64,000 nucleotides of DNA from Chrysomallon squamiferum (taxonomy: Eukaryota > Mollusca > Gastropoda > Neomphalida > Peltospiridae). Below, in pieces: positions 17,955 through 30,440 of the stretch. Both the position numbers and the translations under genes were made by a program. The notes under the pieces are model-generated. The model did not search any database. It was not told the origin of the DNA and saw only the letters and a program-made list of their open reading frames with translations. Each line of letters starts with the position of its first letter. Within the stretch, counting starts at the first letter, position 1. The DNA lies in NCBI GenBank assembly GCA_012295275.1, contig CM022674.1:8065760-8129759 (forward strand). The letters run 5' to 3'.

Positions 17955-20434
17955 AATAACAATAATAATAATTATTAATAATTTTCAGATAAATCATAAA
18001 TAATTAATTTCAGTTATGTTTAGCCTACTAATAGCTTAAGGAGATATTTTGTCTTTTACTAGTAAATTATTTCCTTTTAGGGGAAATTCTTCCATCGACG
18101 AGGTAGAAAATAGATTACACCTGAAGGAATGGACACAGTGTTGCAGCTATAGGCTTCGTAACTTTAAAACAAATTACGATGAAGAAAGTTGTTCATTTAT
18201 TATCTGTGGTAAATTTGAAACAGTTGTGGCCATCTCGGTTGATGTGCAGTTTGTTATTGCAGTTGGCTGAATACATTTCTTTCAGGAGCGTTTGTTTTAT
18301 TTTTTTATTTTACAGTAAGAACATTCATCATTTTTAGTTAATGTTAATAGTGAACGTAAATACTAACTTTTGAAAGAAGCAAGTTACGATTTAGATCTTG
18401 TACACCCATTGTGATATTTAATTAAGTTACATCTTAAAGGATTAGAAAAAAGTTAAAATATCCAGAAATGCGAAGATCCAGAGTTTCATAGTCTGGAACG
18501 ACTTGTGTATTGTTATCTTCTGGGACTATTTCTCCATCTGCAGAGTCAGTTATGTCTCACCGCTAGAGCTGTGACATCTGTTCAGTGATGCACGTTAGAG
18601 ATTCTTTTCTGTTAATTAACTAACTGCTCCATCAAACAGTCCCAGTCGGTCCGCTCGGTGACTGATGTGGGTGATGAGGGGTGCGACATGGACTGAATAC
18701 TCGCCATATTTTTGACCCACGGAAAAGTCTAACTCGACTTCTTTGATACAAAAACAAACTGAGTTTTGTAAAAGTGTAATTACTGTAATATAAAGTAGAT
18801 ATCCTTTATTTAAACAAAGCTAAACATTAGGCAAACAAAGTGTAAACAAACTGCACTTAGGTGCTGCCAGGTACACGATAACATGTGTAGACGAAGTAAC
18901 TGGAGGTTTGGTCATACTGAATTTGCCCCCTAGTATATTCAGATTTCCCCCGCTTCTGGTCTAGTGATAGAAGTGACTTCTCCTTATTTTTCTAGTCCAG
19001 CGTAACTCTGGATGGGTAAATCTTCCTGTTTACACAGTGGATTTGATGAAAATACTTCTGTTAATTTTATTTTTTAGAAAATTTGATGCATTGCTGTTAT
19101 CTTAGGTCGCTCTACCGTTACGACTAATTCAATAAAACAATGCAAAATGTGCGCCATATTTATGCAGACTTCTGCTTTTGACATTGAATCTAAATGAGCG
19201 AATTCACTTAGGTATCAACACATTTATTATTAGTACTACTACTACTATTTTATTTATTTATTTATTTTTACATTTAATTTCTTTTAGAAGGTCAAAGAAA
19301 GTTCAGACTACAGCTGCAGGACCTATTGTTAAAGTCAGGAATCTCTTGTATAAATGTCTGATAAAGTCTCGAAGCAGAGCTGATTACGACAGCAATTACT
19401 GATTTAAATAATTATTACTGATGAATACGTTTTTATAAACTTTTTTTTTTTTTTTTTTTAAAGATAGATATTGATATTAAACACATAAACAAGATAAATG
19501 TATTATGAACCGTATTTTACCTTTTATAATAATGGTACAAGACTTTGGGATATCAAAATTTGATGGGTGTTTTGTTTTGTTAGTAAATCATTTAATCTGT
19601 GTTGATTTTGTTTTGTACAGATGGGTATGTAGAGACTTTTCAGGTATGGACATTTGTTAGAAATGTTATATCTTTATACATATTTTCTTAAAACTTAATT
19701 ATATCTATGCTAGTTTATTCATACCTGAATTAGTCAATGTACACAATCCCTTTACAATTAATGTTATTTCGTTTCTTTTTTGTTCAAGCAAACATTCACA
19801 TTCCTCCATCTGTAGAACTGTTAGTATTATAATCATTTACATATATGATAGCAAGGCATGTTTGTTTATTTATGTAGTATTATTGTTGTTGCATTTTTTC
19901 TTTCTAACATATTATTATTTTTTTGTTGTTTTAGTTTAATCCTCATTATAACCATTTCAATCATAAAACTATATTACTTTATATGACTGAGTTAACTGTC
20001 CTAGTATGTTTTACTTTAACATTTAAAAAACACACTGAAGAGATCACATTGCTAGAACGTTAACGCCATGTCAGAATTTAGATTTGTTGATTGAGTATAC
20101 TCTGTAGTACTGAAATTCTTAACTATTTATAAGTGGATACAATTTGCAAATACATGGAGTCTTCACATATTGTATTATTATCATTATCATTATTATTATA
20201 TTGTATTTTTTTAAATTAAAAAAACAAACAAAAAAAACCGACGAAGCAATATTAATAAAAAAAGAAAGATTTAATACATAATTTTGTTTAACATATTATT
20301 TTAATATTGGTTTCATATTTTATTTACATTTTGTTATTATTTTTGGCAATCAATTATTGTTTTTTTTCTTTAGCTTTAAAATGACATTTATTGCGCCTAG
20401 AAAACAAAAACACACATTTTTAGTTAAAGAGGTT
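17529..20434. repeat. Array flank 2, between caspase copies B and C
   Basis: Almost identical by eye to 22,542-25,500 (flank 3), differing by short indels and few substitutions. The B-C spacing of matching points is about 5.05 kb. This marks a recent tandem duplication. It contains the plus-strand 73-codon stretch at 18,049-18,270, identical to the one at 23,103-23,324, and the 74-codon stretch at 19,178-19,402, near-identical to 24,245-24,469. I treat both as non-coding because they lie in a recent duplication and their older relatives are broken. Confidence 0.85.
17684..17691 (-). promoter_or_regulatory. ATF/C-EBP-like element upstream of copy B
   Basis: TGACGCAA on the minus strand, about 160 bases upstream of the copy B start, in the same conserved context as for copies A, C and D. 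Confidence 0.4.
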
Positions 20435-20551
20435 CTAGTGTTGACCTGTGTCAGGATTGAAAAACCATTTCTTTGTCAGCTGATTTACTGGAGAAGCTAA
20501 AGTTTTAAAACCTTTTTTATGCTGAAATTCATCAACAATTTTTTTGTTTAC
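20435..20551 (-). pseudogene. Orphan terminal p10 exon of copy C
   Basis: This is the equivalent of the copy D last exon (VNKKIVDEFQHKKGFKTL, ending at TAG 20435-20437), with acceptor TTTTCAG intact. The p20-p10 exons that should precede it are deleted, so it is reachable only by skipping the truncated exon. It keeps the seven-A run, unlike copy B. Confidence 0.75.
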
Positions 20552-20577
20552 CTGAAAACAAACAAACAGAAAAAGAA

Positions 20578-22541
20578 TTAAATGCTTTTCAGAAATATCT
20601 TTTGACAATCAACATCAGTGCCATTACGTTTATCAAGGCTGTCAAAGTTATCATTGTTTACAATGTATACAAAACCCCTTGGTTTAGACTCCATTCTATA
20701 AGCATCCTGAAAAAGAAAGGTATTTTAAAAGAAAGGTACATTTTGATATTTACGATGTATTTGAAGTGCTTTTCAAGCTTTATTGTCATATACTGTTAAT
20801 ATTTACTAATATTATAGATTAAATATATATATGTATATAAAATAATAATACAAAATTTATCAGTAATTTATAAAACGGTCATGTACTCACATTTCTCAAA
20901 GCACGTCGTTCATAGAATACAGAACTAACTGCAAATAAGAATGATGCATACAAAAATATTCCTCTTTATTTTAAAGTGCAAATTCATTTAAAAAGGAAGA
21001 TATATATATATATATATATTATATACACACACACAGACACACACAATCATACAAAAACACACACACACACACACAGACACACACACACACACACACATAT
21101 ATTCATATATTATTCTGTATTATGTTAACATAGATACAAACTTGAAGCAAAGTTTTTCAAAAGAAAATGTCTTCTGAATAGATATAATAAACATGAAAAT
21201 AAATTAAAACAATAATAATTTAAATAAAGAAAGAAAGTAAGAAAGAAAGAAGAAAAGAAATGAATAAAAGTAATAAGGAAAAAAGAAGGAACAACAAAGA
21301 AAACCTGTATTTAGTAAGTGAATCAAACCTGAAATACTTGTTGGATGACTTTCTTGTACCGGGGACATTCCTTCATGTTGATCACACTCCATTACATGTG
21401 TGTCTTCATGATCTAAAAAAAAATCAAAGAAAAAAGACATCATCTGAATAAAAGTATCAAACTTAAAATTACATGTATTAATCAGAAATTAAATAAATAA
21501 ATAAATAAATAAATGTATTAAAATGTAAAAATAAATAAGTTAGTAAATAAATAAATAAGATAGTAAATAAATAAATAAAATAAAATAAACAAATACAGAA
21601 ATATATAAATTAATAAATAAATAAATCTGAAATAAATTAATAACTATCTAAGTAAATAAATCAGAAAATCGATAAATAAAGTAAAATAAGGAGAAAATAA
21701 AGAAAAACAAAAGTTGAACAATTGTATCTTACCTGTATTAAATGTGTTATTACCTGGGTCACTTTCTTGAACTGGAGCAGGAATCCCTTCTTGTTGTTCA
21801 TCATGACCAGATGACCTCTCTTGTCTCACTTTATATTCATGTTTCCTGATTTCATCAGCACAGTGTTGTTGACCAGTATCAATCAAACAAGATATAAAAT
21901 CTTCATATGCCTCTTTTGGTCGTCTGTTCAGGTCAGAAAGTAACATCCGAATTTGTTGAGTTCTTGTTTTGCAGACCTTGGAAAGTTAAATTTCTTAATT
22001 ATTTCAAATTATTTGTCATCAAACATTATGACAATGTTATGCAGATTCACATGAATATATCAGCCTCCATGCAACCAAACAAGACTGTTATTTTACTTGT
22101 CATACTTTAAGTTACAAATAAAGCTATAACATGAAACCATAAACAATTACATGTAACATAGCCCCTCAGTAAATTTCTAAAACATATTTCTATCATAAAA
22201 ACAAACGAAATAAAACAAAACAAACCCCCCCACCCCCCAAAAAAAAAATTGTAAAAAAAGAAAGAAAGGAAAAAGAAAAAGCTAAAGATGTAGAAAATAA
22301 AATTGTAAATAACTAATAAGAAAGAAATAAAGAATGGAAATAAATAAATTAAAAGCAGATGTGCAAACATATTTTAAGTCGTGTTTGATGAAGAGAGAAA
22401 TAATACCATCATAGGCTCCAACATCATTTCTGTAAATATTCCTTTAACTAGAAGTACATCCCAAAGAGTGTCTGGTATGATATTCTGTACGAGAAATAGC
22501 GTAGATTGAAGAAGAGCCTCTTTCTGAATGTCATCCATCAT
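20578..22541 (-). pseudogene. CARD-caspase copy C, truncated inside p20
   Basis: Exons 22407-22541, 21754-21976, 21329-21412, 20891-20928 and a truncated fifth exon from 20706 give an open frame of 202 residues. They encode the CARD, the linker, and the first part of p20 (PRGFVYIVNNDNFDSLDK, RNGTDVDCQK). At 20598/20599 the p20 exon is fused to intron sequence that in copy D lies 2,221 bp away. The frame runs six codons into it and stops at 20578. Catalytic His, catalytic Cys and p10 are all missing. The orphan terminal exon remains at 20435-20551 with an intact frame and acceptor, and an AATAAA signal sits below it at 20387-20392. It may be a pseudogene or a CARD-only product. Confidence 0.8.
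20999..21103. repeat. (TA)n(CA)n compound microsatellite in copy C
   Basis: TA run followed by interrupted CA runs, in the intron before exon 4. It is matched by the tract in copy D at about 28,287-28,392. Confidence 0.9.
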
Positions 22542-22697
22542 CAAAATGATTACGAATAAATTAAAAAAGAAAATAATTAAGAGTTAAATATCTGCTTAAC
22601 AGATTAATCAAATAGGAAGTCGTAATACGGGGCTTCCCCCAGTAAAAATAGCTCCATTTAGAATTGTCTCAACAGTTTTAGAACCCATTTGGTCGTA

Positions 22698-22705
22698 TTG
22701 CGTCA
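22698..22705 (-). promoter_or_regulatory. ATF/C-EBP-like element upstream of copy C
   Basis: TGACGCAA on the minus strand, about 160 bases upstream of the copy C start, in the shared promoter-proximal block. Confidence 0.4.
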
Positions 22706-22954
22706 GTACACATAACGAACGCAATTTAGGAGATACTTATTCTAATTTCATTTTTGGGGGTAGGTTAAAGATGTGCAAATCATTCTAAAGATGTACAAAC
22801 TGTGAGAAGAAACCAGCAAATAAGCCAATAAAGGAGACTGATTTTTATTTGAACTTTTATCATGACAGGAAACAGTCGATATTTAATGTACTGACTTTTA
22901 TTATTATTATGAAATATGGTTTACATTTATCCTCAAAATTAATTTCATTTGGAA

Positions 22955-23006
<52 letters not shown>

Positions 23007-25452
23007 ATAATAACAATAATAATAATTATTAATAATTTTCAGATAAATCATAAATAATTAATTTCAGTTATGTTTAGCCTACTAATAGCTTAAGGAGATA
23101 TTTTGTCTTTTACTAGTAAATTATTTCCTTTTAGGGGAAATTCTTCCATCGACGAGGTAGAAAATAGATTACACCTGAAGGAATGGACACAGTGTTGCAG
23201 CTATAGGCTTCGTAACTTTAAAACAAATTACGATGAAGAAAGTTGTTCATTTATTATCTGTGGTAAATTTGAAACAGTTGTGGCCATCTCGGTTGATGTG
23301 CAGTTTGTTATTGCAGTTGGCTGAATAAATTTCTTTCAGGAGCGTTTGTTTTATTTTTTTATTTTACAGTAAGAACGATGTATCTAACATTCATCATTTT
23401 TAGTTAATGTTAATAGTGAACGTAAATACTAACTTTTGAAAGAAGCAAGTTACGATTTAGATCTTGTACACCCATTGTGATATTTAATTAAGTTACATCT
23501 TAAAGGATTAGAAAAAAGTTAAAATATCCAGAAATGCGAAGATCCAGAGTTTCATAGTCTGGAACGACTTGTGTATTGTTATCTTCTGGGACTATTTCTT
23601 AAACCTGCAGAGTCAGTTATGTCTCACCACTAGAGCTGCGACATCTGTTCAGTGATGCACGTTAGAGATTATTTTCTGTTAATTAACTAACTGCTCCATC
23701 AAACAGTCCCAGTCGGTCCGCTCGGTGACTGATGTGGGTGATGAGGGGTGCGACATGGACTGAATACTCGCCATATTTTTGACCCACGGAAAAGTCTAAC
23801 TCGACTTCTTTGATACAAAAACAAACTGAGTTTTGTAAAAGTGTAATTACTGTAATATAAAGTAGATATCCTTTATTTAAACAAAGCTAAACATTAGGCA
23901 AACAAAGTGTAAACAAACTGCACTTAGGTGCTGCCAGGTACACGATAACATGTGTAGACGAAGTAACTGGAGGTTTGGTCATACTGAATTTGCCCCCTAG
24001 TATATTCAGATTTCCCCCGCTTCTGGTCTAGTGATAGAAGTGACTTCTCCTTATTTTTCTAGTCCAGCGTAACTCTGGATGGGTAAATCTTCCTGTTTAC
24101 ACAGTGGATTTGATGAAAATACTTCTGTTAATTTTTTTTTTTAGAAAATTTGATGCATTGCTGTTATCTTAGGTCGCTCTACCGTTACGACTAATTCAAT
24201 AAAACAATGCAAAATGTGCGCCATATTTATGCAGACTTCTGCTTTTGACATTGAATCTAAATGAGCGAATTCACTTAGGTATCAACACATTTATTATTAG
24301 TACTACTACTACTATTTTATTTATTTATTTATTTTTACATTTAATTTCTTTTAGAAGGTCAAAGAAAGTTCAGACTACAGCTGCAGGACCTATTGTTAAA
24401 GTCAGGAATTTCTTGTATAAATGTCTGATAAAGTCTCGAAGCAGAGCTGATTACGACAGCAATTACTGATTTAAATAATTATTACTGATGAATACGTTTT
24501 TATAAACTTTTTTTTTTTTTTTTAAAGATAGATATTGATATTAAACACATAAACAAGATAAATGTATTATGAACCGTATTTTACCTTTTATAATAATGGT
24601 ACAAGACTTTGGGATATCAAAATTTGATGGGTGTTTTGTTTTGTTAGTAAATCATTTAATCTGTGTTGATTTTGTTTTGTACAGATGGGTATGTAGAGAC
24701 TTTTTAGGTATGGACATTTGTTAGGAATGTTATATCTTTATACATATTTTCTTAAAACTTAATTATATCTATGCTAGTTTATTCATACCTGAATTAGTTA
24801 ATGTACACAATCCCTTTACAATTAATGTTATTTCGTTTCTTTTTTGTTCAAGCAAACATTCACATTCCTCCATCTGTAGAACTGTTAGTATTATAATCAT
24901 TTACATATATGATAGCAAGGGCATGTTTGTTTATTTATGTAGTATTATTGTTGTTGCATTTTTTCTTTCTAACATATTATTATTTTTTTGTTGTTTTAGT
25001 TTAATCCTCATTATAACCATTTCAATCATAAAACTATGTTAATTTATATGACTGAGTTAACTGTCCTAACATGTTTTACTTTAACATTTAAAAAACACAC
25101 TGAAGAGATCACATTGCTAGAACGTTAACGCCATGTCAGAATTTAGATTTGTTGATTGAGTATACTCTGTAGTACTGAAATTCTTAACTATTTATAAGTG
25201 GATACAATTTGCAAATACATGGAGTCTTCACATATTGTATTATTATCATTATCATTATTATTATATTGTATTTTTTTTAATTAAAAAAACAAACAAAAAA
25301 ACCCGACGAAGCAATATTAATAAAAAAAAGAAAGATTTAATACATAATTTTGTTTAACATCTTATTTTAATATTGGTTTCATATTTTATTTACATTTTGT
25401 TATTATTTTTGGCAATCAATTATTGTTTTTTTTCTTTAGCTTTAAAATGACA

Positions 25453-25458
25453 TTTATT
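25453..25458 (-). terminator. Polyadenylation signal of caspase copy D
   Basis: AATAAA on the minus strand, 43 bases downstream of the copy D stop codon. The same site is retained below the orphan exon of copy C at 20387-20392. Confidence 0.5.
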
Positions 25459-25500
25459 GCGCCTAGAAAACAAAAACACACATTTTTAGTTAAAGAGGTT

Positions 25501-28286
25501 CTAGTGTTGACCTGTGTCAGGATTGAAAAACCATTTCTTTGTCAGCTGATTTACTGGAGAAGCTAAAGTTTTAAAACCTTTTTTATGCTGAAATTCATCA
25601 ACAATTTTTTTGTTTACCTGAAAACAAACAAACAGAAAAAGAATTAAATGCTTTTCAGAAATATTATTAATGAAACTAATCAAGTATTTGACAAATTTAA
25701 CTTACTAAATTGAAAAACAATAATATTAGTGACTAACTTACTAATTTGACAAACAATATTCATGACAAACTGACTAATTTGACAAACAACAACATTAGTG
25801 ACAAATTGATAATCTGGCAAATTATTAATTAGTTACAAATGTATTGACCAGTTTTTTAATAATTAAACAAAATATATCATTTGTCCTCCATTCTACAGGG
25901 AAATATTTTTTATTCATCTCTACAACTCTTTTATCAAAGGTTTTCCTATATATTCTCCCATCTTGAATATATAAAGATTCCTTGACATTAATTTAAATAG
26001 AATCACCATTTACATTTTCATCACGTTTTCTCTCTCATTATGATTTTAATGATATACACAGTACCTTGTATTCCTAGCTTAAGATTATATTAAACTAAAA
26101 AGATGACTAAAAGTAATGATTACCATGGTTAACATGTCAGCTAGATGTTCCTGATGCCATTTCTGTGAGAAAACATCAAACAGGGCATTGATGAAAACAC
26201 TTCCATCTTTTTCATTTCTGTAAGAAACATATCCTGTAACACAGAAAACAAGTCAAATGTTAAGTTGTAAATAAAATAAATGTAAGGTGAAACTGTTATG
26301 TGTCACTAATACTGTTTGATAAGTCAATCAAAACAACAAAATAACGGCTTTGAATTTCAAAACTTTTTTATGAAGTTATTTATCCATGCATACACAAAAA
26401 TACTTTAAATAACAAAATGTATATGAAAAGGTAAATGGTATTGTAGTGTACTGTTGTTATTTACCTTGTGTTGTAGCATGTGCAAAAATCATGTCACTTT
26501 GGTCTGGGCGAGAGGTGATGTTTAACAGCTCCTCACAATTTTCCTGTGCAACATCTCTTACAAGGCTGTTATTTTGTGAAGTAGAAGATAAGGCCGCATC
26601 CTCAGTAACTGCAATTACATCATTAAATTATACACACTATATTCTTCTTTTAACAGCAGTCTTGTATTGATTGATATTCTGAACCTATACAACAGCTACC
26701 TCAATATACTGTATTCCGAAATCTTAAAATTATTATTATTATTACCGTTACTATTACTACTACTGTTACTGTTATTATCACTATTACAAATACTATTACA
26801 ATTATCATAATCATAATGATTATTTTTATTATCATAATCATCATTATCATCATTATTTTTATTTTATTTATCATTATAATTTTATTATTTGTTTTAATTT
26901 TAAAATCTAGAAACATTTTATCTTATTAATATTAATATTACTACTACTATTACTGTTATTATTAATATTACAATGATTATTACTACTATTATCATCATCA
27001 TCATCATCATTATTATTATTGTTATTATTATTTTTTTTTTTTTACTATTATAATTTTATTTTAATTTTTAAATTTTGAAACAACATTTACATACCTCCAC
27101 GACAAGCTTGTATAATAAAGAGTTTTGGTTTGCCCTCTAGTTCTGGACACATCCTGTTACCAAACCAACTTTTGACGCTGTCCACTGTGATGTAGTTGTA
27201 AGGTACATTCTCAGACACATATCCATCAGTGCCAAAAATTTTGTCACCATGGTCACCATGTGAAAGAATGATCACTACCAAAGAATCAACAATTTTGTTG
27301 TCTGGGTGCTTAGAAAACTTTTTAAGTCGTATTTCCATTTCCTGTGAGAAATAACATAAATGATTCATACAGAAAGAAAACAAAAGAATAATTTCACTAT
27401 TATTATTTATTTTTAAATTTACATTTGTACAAGGAAAACAACCTGTACTGATTTTGAAATGGTGCACTGAAAATAACTAGTAACTGGTTAAATTCATAAA
27501 ACATAGTAAACATCTGAAATTATTTTTGCTTTCTAAATAAATAAGAGTCCATAGACATATAATGTAAATGGTATATGAACTTTTTAAAATCCCACTTAAT
27601 AAAAGTGAGAATATCTGTTAATATATGTAATAATTTTGAATTCTAATAATAAAAAGGAACTTTCATACTATGCAACCAAAATGTTTCCTTTTATAAAATA
27701 CATACATATACATATTTTCTTAAATTCAGACAAATAATTATATAGTTCTGCAGGAAATCAATATTTGTAACTAACCTTAATAAAACAAAACAACACAACA
27801 CACACAAAATTAAGAACAATACCTTTGCTTTCAGATCTTTGTGAGAAATTACAGAATAGCCGAACATAGAAAAGAGTTTTAACAACTTTTGACAATCAAC
27901 ATCAGTGCCATTACGTTTATCAAGGCTGTCAAAGTTATCATTGTTTACAATGTATACAAAACCCCTTGGTTTAGACTCCATTCTATAAGCATCCTGAAAA
28001 AGAAAGGTATTTTAAAAGAAAGGTACATTTTGATATTTACGATGTATTTGAAGTGCTTTTCATGCTTTATTGTCATATACTGTTAATATTTACTAATATT
28101 ATAGATTAAATATATATATGTATATAAAATAATAATACAAAATTTATCAGTAATTTATAAAACGGTCATGTACTCACATTTCTCAAAGCACGTCGTTCAT
28201 AGAATACAGAACTAACTGCAAATAAGAATGATGCATACAAAAATATTCCTCTTTATTTTAAAGTGCAAATTCATTTAAAAAGGAAG

Positions 28287-28329
<43 letters not shown>

Positions 28330-29890
28330 GACACACACAATCATACAAAAACACACACACACACACACAGACACACACACACACACACACATATATTCAT
28401 ATATTATTCTGTATTATGTTAACATAGATACAAACTTGAAGCAAAGTTTTTCAAAAGAAAATGTCTTCTGAATAGATATAATAAACATGAAAATAAATTA
28501 AAACAATAATAATTTAAATAAAGAAAGAAAGTAAGAAAGAAAGAAGAAAAGAAATGAATAAAAGTAATAAGGAAAAAAGAAGGAACAACAAAGAAAACCT
28601 GTATTTAGTAAGTGAATCACACCTGAAATACTTGTTGGATGACTTTCTTGTACCGGGGACATTCCTTCACGTTGATCACACTCCATTACATGTGTGTCTT
28701 CATGATCTAAAAAAAATCAAAGAAAAACGACATCATCTGAATAAAAGTATCAAACTTGAAATTACACGTATTAATCAGAAATTAAATAAATAAATAAATA
28801 AATAAATGTATTAAAATGTAAAAATAAATAAGTTAGTAAATAAATAAATAAATAAATAAGATAGTAAATAAATAAATAAAATAAAATAAAGAAATACAGA
28901 AATATACAAATTAATAAATAAATAAATCTGAAATAAATTAATAACTAACTAACTAAATAAATCAATAAATAAATACTGAAATAAATTAATAACTATCTAA
29001 CTAAGTAAATAAATCAGAAAATCGATAAATAAAGTAAAATAAGGAGAAAATAAAGAAAAACAAAAGCTGAACAATTGTATCTTACCTGTATTAAATGTGT
29101 TATTACCTGGGTCACTTTCTTGTACTGGAGCAGGAATCCCTTCTTGTCGTTCATCATGACCAGATGACCTCTCTTGTCTCACTTTATATTCATGTTTCCT
29201 GATTTCATCAGCACAGTGTTGTTGACCAGTATCAATCAAACAAGATATAAAATCTTCATATGCCTCTTTTGGTCGTCTGTTCAGGTCAGAAAGTAACATC
29301 CGAATTTGTTGAGTTCTTGTTTTGCAGACCTTGTAAAGTTAAATTTCTTAATTATTTCAAATTATTTGTCATCAAACATTATGACAATGTTATGCAGATT
29401 CACATGAATATATCAGCCTCCATGCAACCAAACAAGACTGTTATTTTACTTGTCATACTTTAAGTTACAAATAAAGCTATAACATGAAACCATAAACAAG
29501 TACATGTAACATAGCACCTCAGTAAATTTCTAAAACATATTTCTATCATAAAAACAAACGAAATAAGAATAACAAACCCCCCCCCAAAAAAATAATAAAT
29601 TGTAAAAAAAGAAAGAAAGGAAAAAGAAAAAGATAAAAATGAAGAAAATAAAATTGTAAATAACTAATAAGAAAGAAATAAAGAAACGAAATAAATTAAA
29701 AAAGCAGATGTGCAAACATATTTTAAGTCGTGTTTGATGAAGAGAGAAATAATACCATCATAGGCTCCAACATCATTTCTGTAAATATTCCTTTAACTAG
29801 AAGTACATCCCAAAGAGTATCTGGTATGATTTTCTGCACAAGAAATAGTCTAGATCGTAGAAGAGCCTCTTTCTGAATGTCATCCATCAT
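25501..29890 (-). CDS. CARD-containing initiator-type caspase, copy D (intact)
   Basis: A cysteine protease cutting after Asp, of the CARD-bearing initiator type (caspase-2/9-like); it would be recruited to an adaptor platform through its CARD in the cytosol. Nine exons, all GT-AG and in phase: 29756-29890, 29107-29329, 28623-28706, 28179-28216, 27823-27993, 27095-27341, 26465-26608, 26124-26233 and 25501-25617. They total 422 residues. The CARD spans about 1-95 (starts MMDDIQKEAL; LLSDLNRRPKEAYEDF). p20 spans about 161-300, with PRGFVYIVNN, catalytic His245 in LSHGDHGDKIFGTDG and catalytic Cys297 in QACRG. p10 begins after an Asp/Ser-rich linker: GYVSYRN keeps the S1-pocket Arg353, followed by GSVFINALFDVF and a C-terminus LTKKWFFNPD. 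An in-frame ATG at 29896 is an alternative start; 29890 was chosen by comparison with B and C. AATAAA lies 43 bases past the stop (25453-25458). This is the only copy with no disabling change. Confidence 0.9.
28287..28392. repeat. (TA)n(CA)n compound microsatellite in copy D
   Basis: Same structure and place as the tract in copy C, in the intron upstream of exon 4. Confidence 0.9.
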
Positions 29891-30440
29891 GATCATTGAT
29901 CATGAAACAACAAATAATAATTGAAATATCGCATCCACCACTAATTTACCAATCATCCATAATTATTACCATCACATTATTTTCACTGGTTTAATGTATA
30001 TAACAGTAGGTGAGGTTAATTCCAGTTGTCTGAAAATGATTTAGAAAATAATTAGAGTTAAATAACTACTTAACAAATTAGTCAAATAGGAAGTCGAAAC
30101 TTGGGCTTCCCCAGATAAAAATAGCTCTGTTTAGAGTTGTCTCCTCAGAGTTTTGGAACCTATTTGGTCGTAATTGCGTCAGTACCCGGTGGGGAACAGT
30201 ATTAGATATAACAGATGCAATTTAGGAGATACTTATTCTAATTTCATTTTTGGTTGCTGTTTAAAAATGTGAGGATCATTCTAAAGATGTACAAACTGTA
30301 AGGAGAAACCAGCAACAAGACAACAAAGGACACTGATTTTTAAGTTAACTTTTATCACGACAGCAAACAAGTATCATGACGCTGATACCTTCATATACTT
30401 ATTTCTCGATATTTAATGTACTGTATTTTAATACTATTAT
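29891..30440 (-). promoter_or_regulatory. Promoter-proximal region of caspase copy D
   Basis: About 550 bases upstream of copy D match the other copies' upstream blocks (landmarks CATTTTTGG, GAGATACTTATTCTAATTTC, AAAGATGTACAAACTGT). Homology ends near 30,440, beyond which the DNA is unique. Survival of just this part next to the only intact copy suggests it holds the promoter. TGACGCAA (minus) is at 30174-30181, here about 290 bases from the ATG because of an extra segment. Confidence 0.5.

Larger units (their letters stand above)
22542..25500. repeat. Array flank 3, between caspase copies C and D
   Basis: Near-identical partner of flank 2. It carries one extra block of AAT/ATT triplets (about 22,964-23,030) and otherwise the same landmarks, including the promoter-proximal block with the TGACGCAA element. 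Confidence 0.85.

Noticed and set aside
18049-23324. Identical 73-codon plus-strand open stretches at 18,049 and 23,103 (and a relative near 10,210) as a conserved small gene
   Set aside because: They sit in very recent duplicates, so identity says nothing about selection, and the older relative near 1,480-1,830 is broken.
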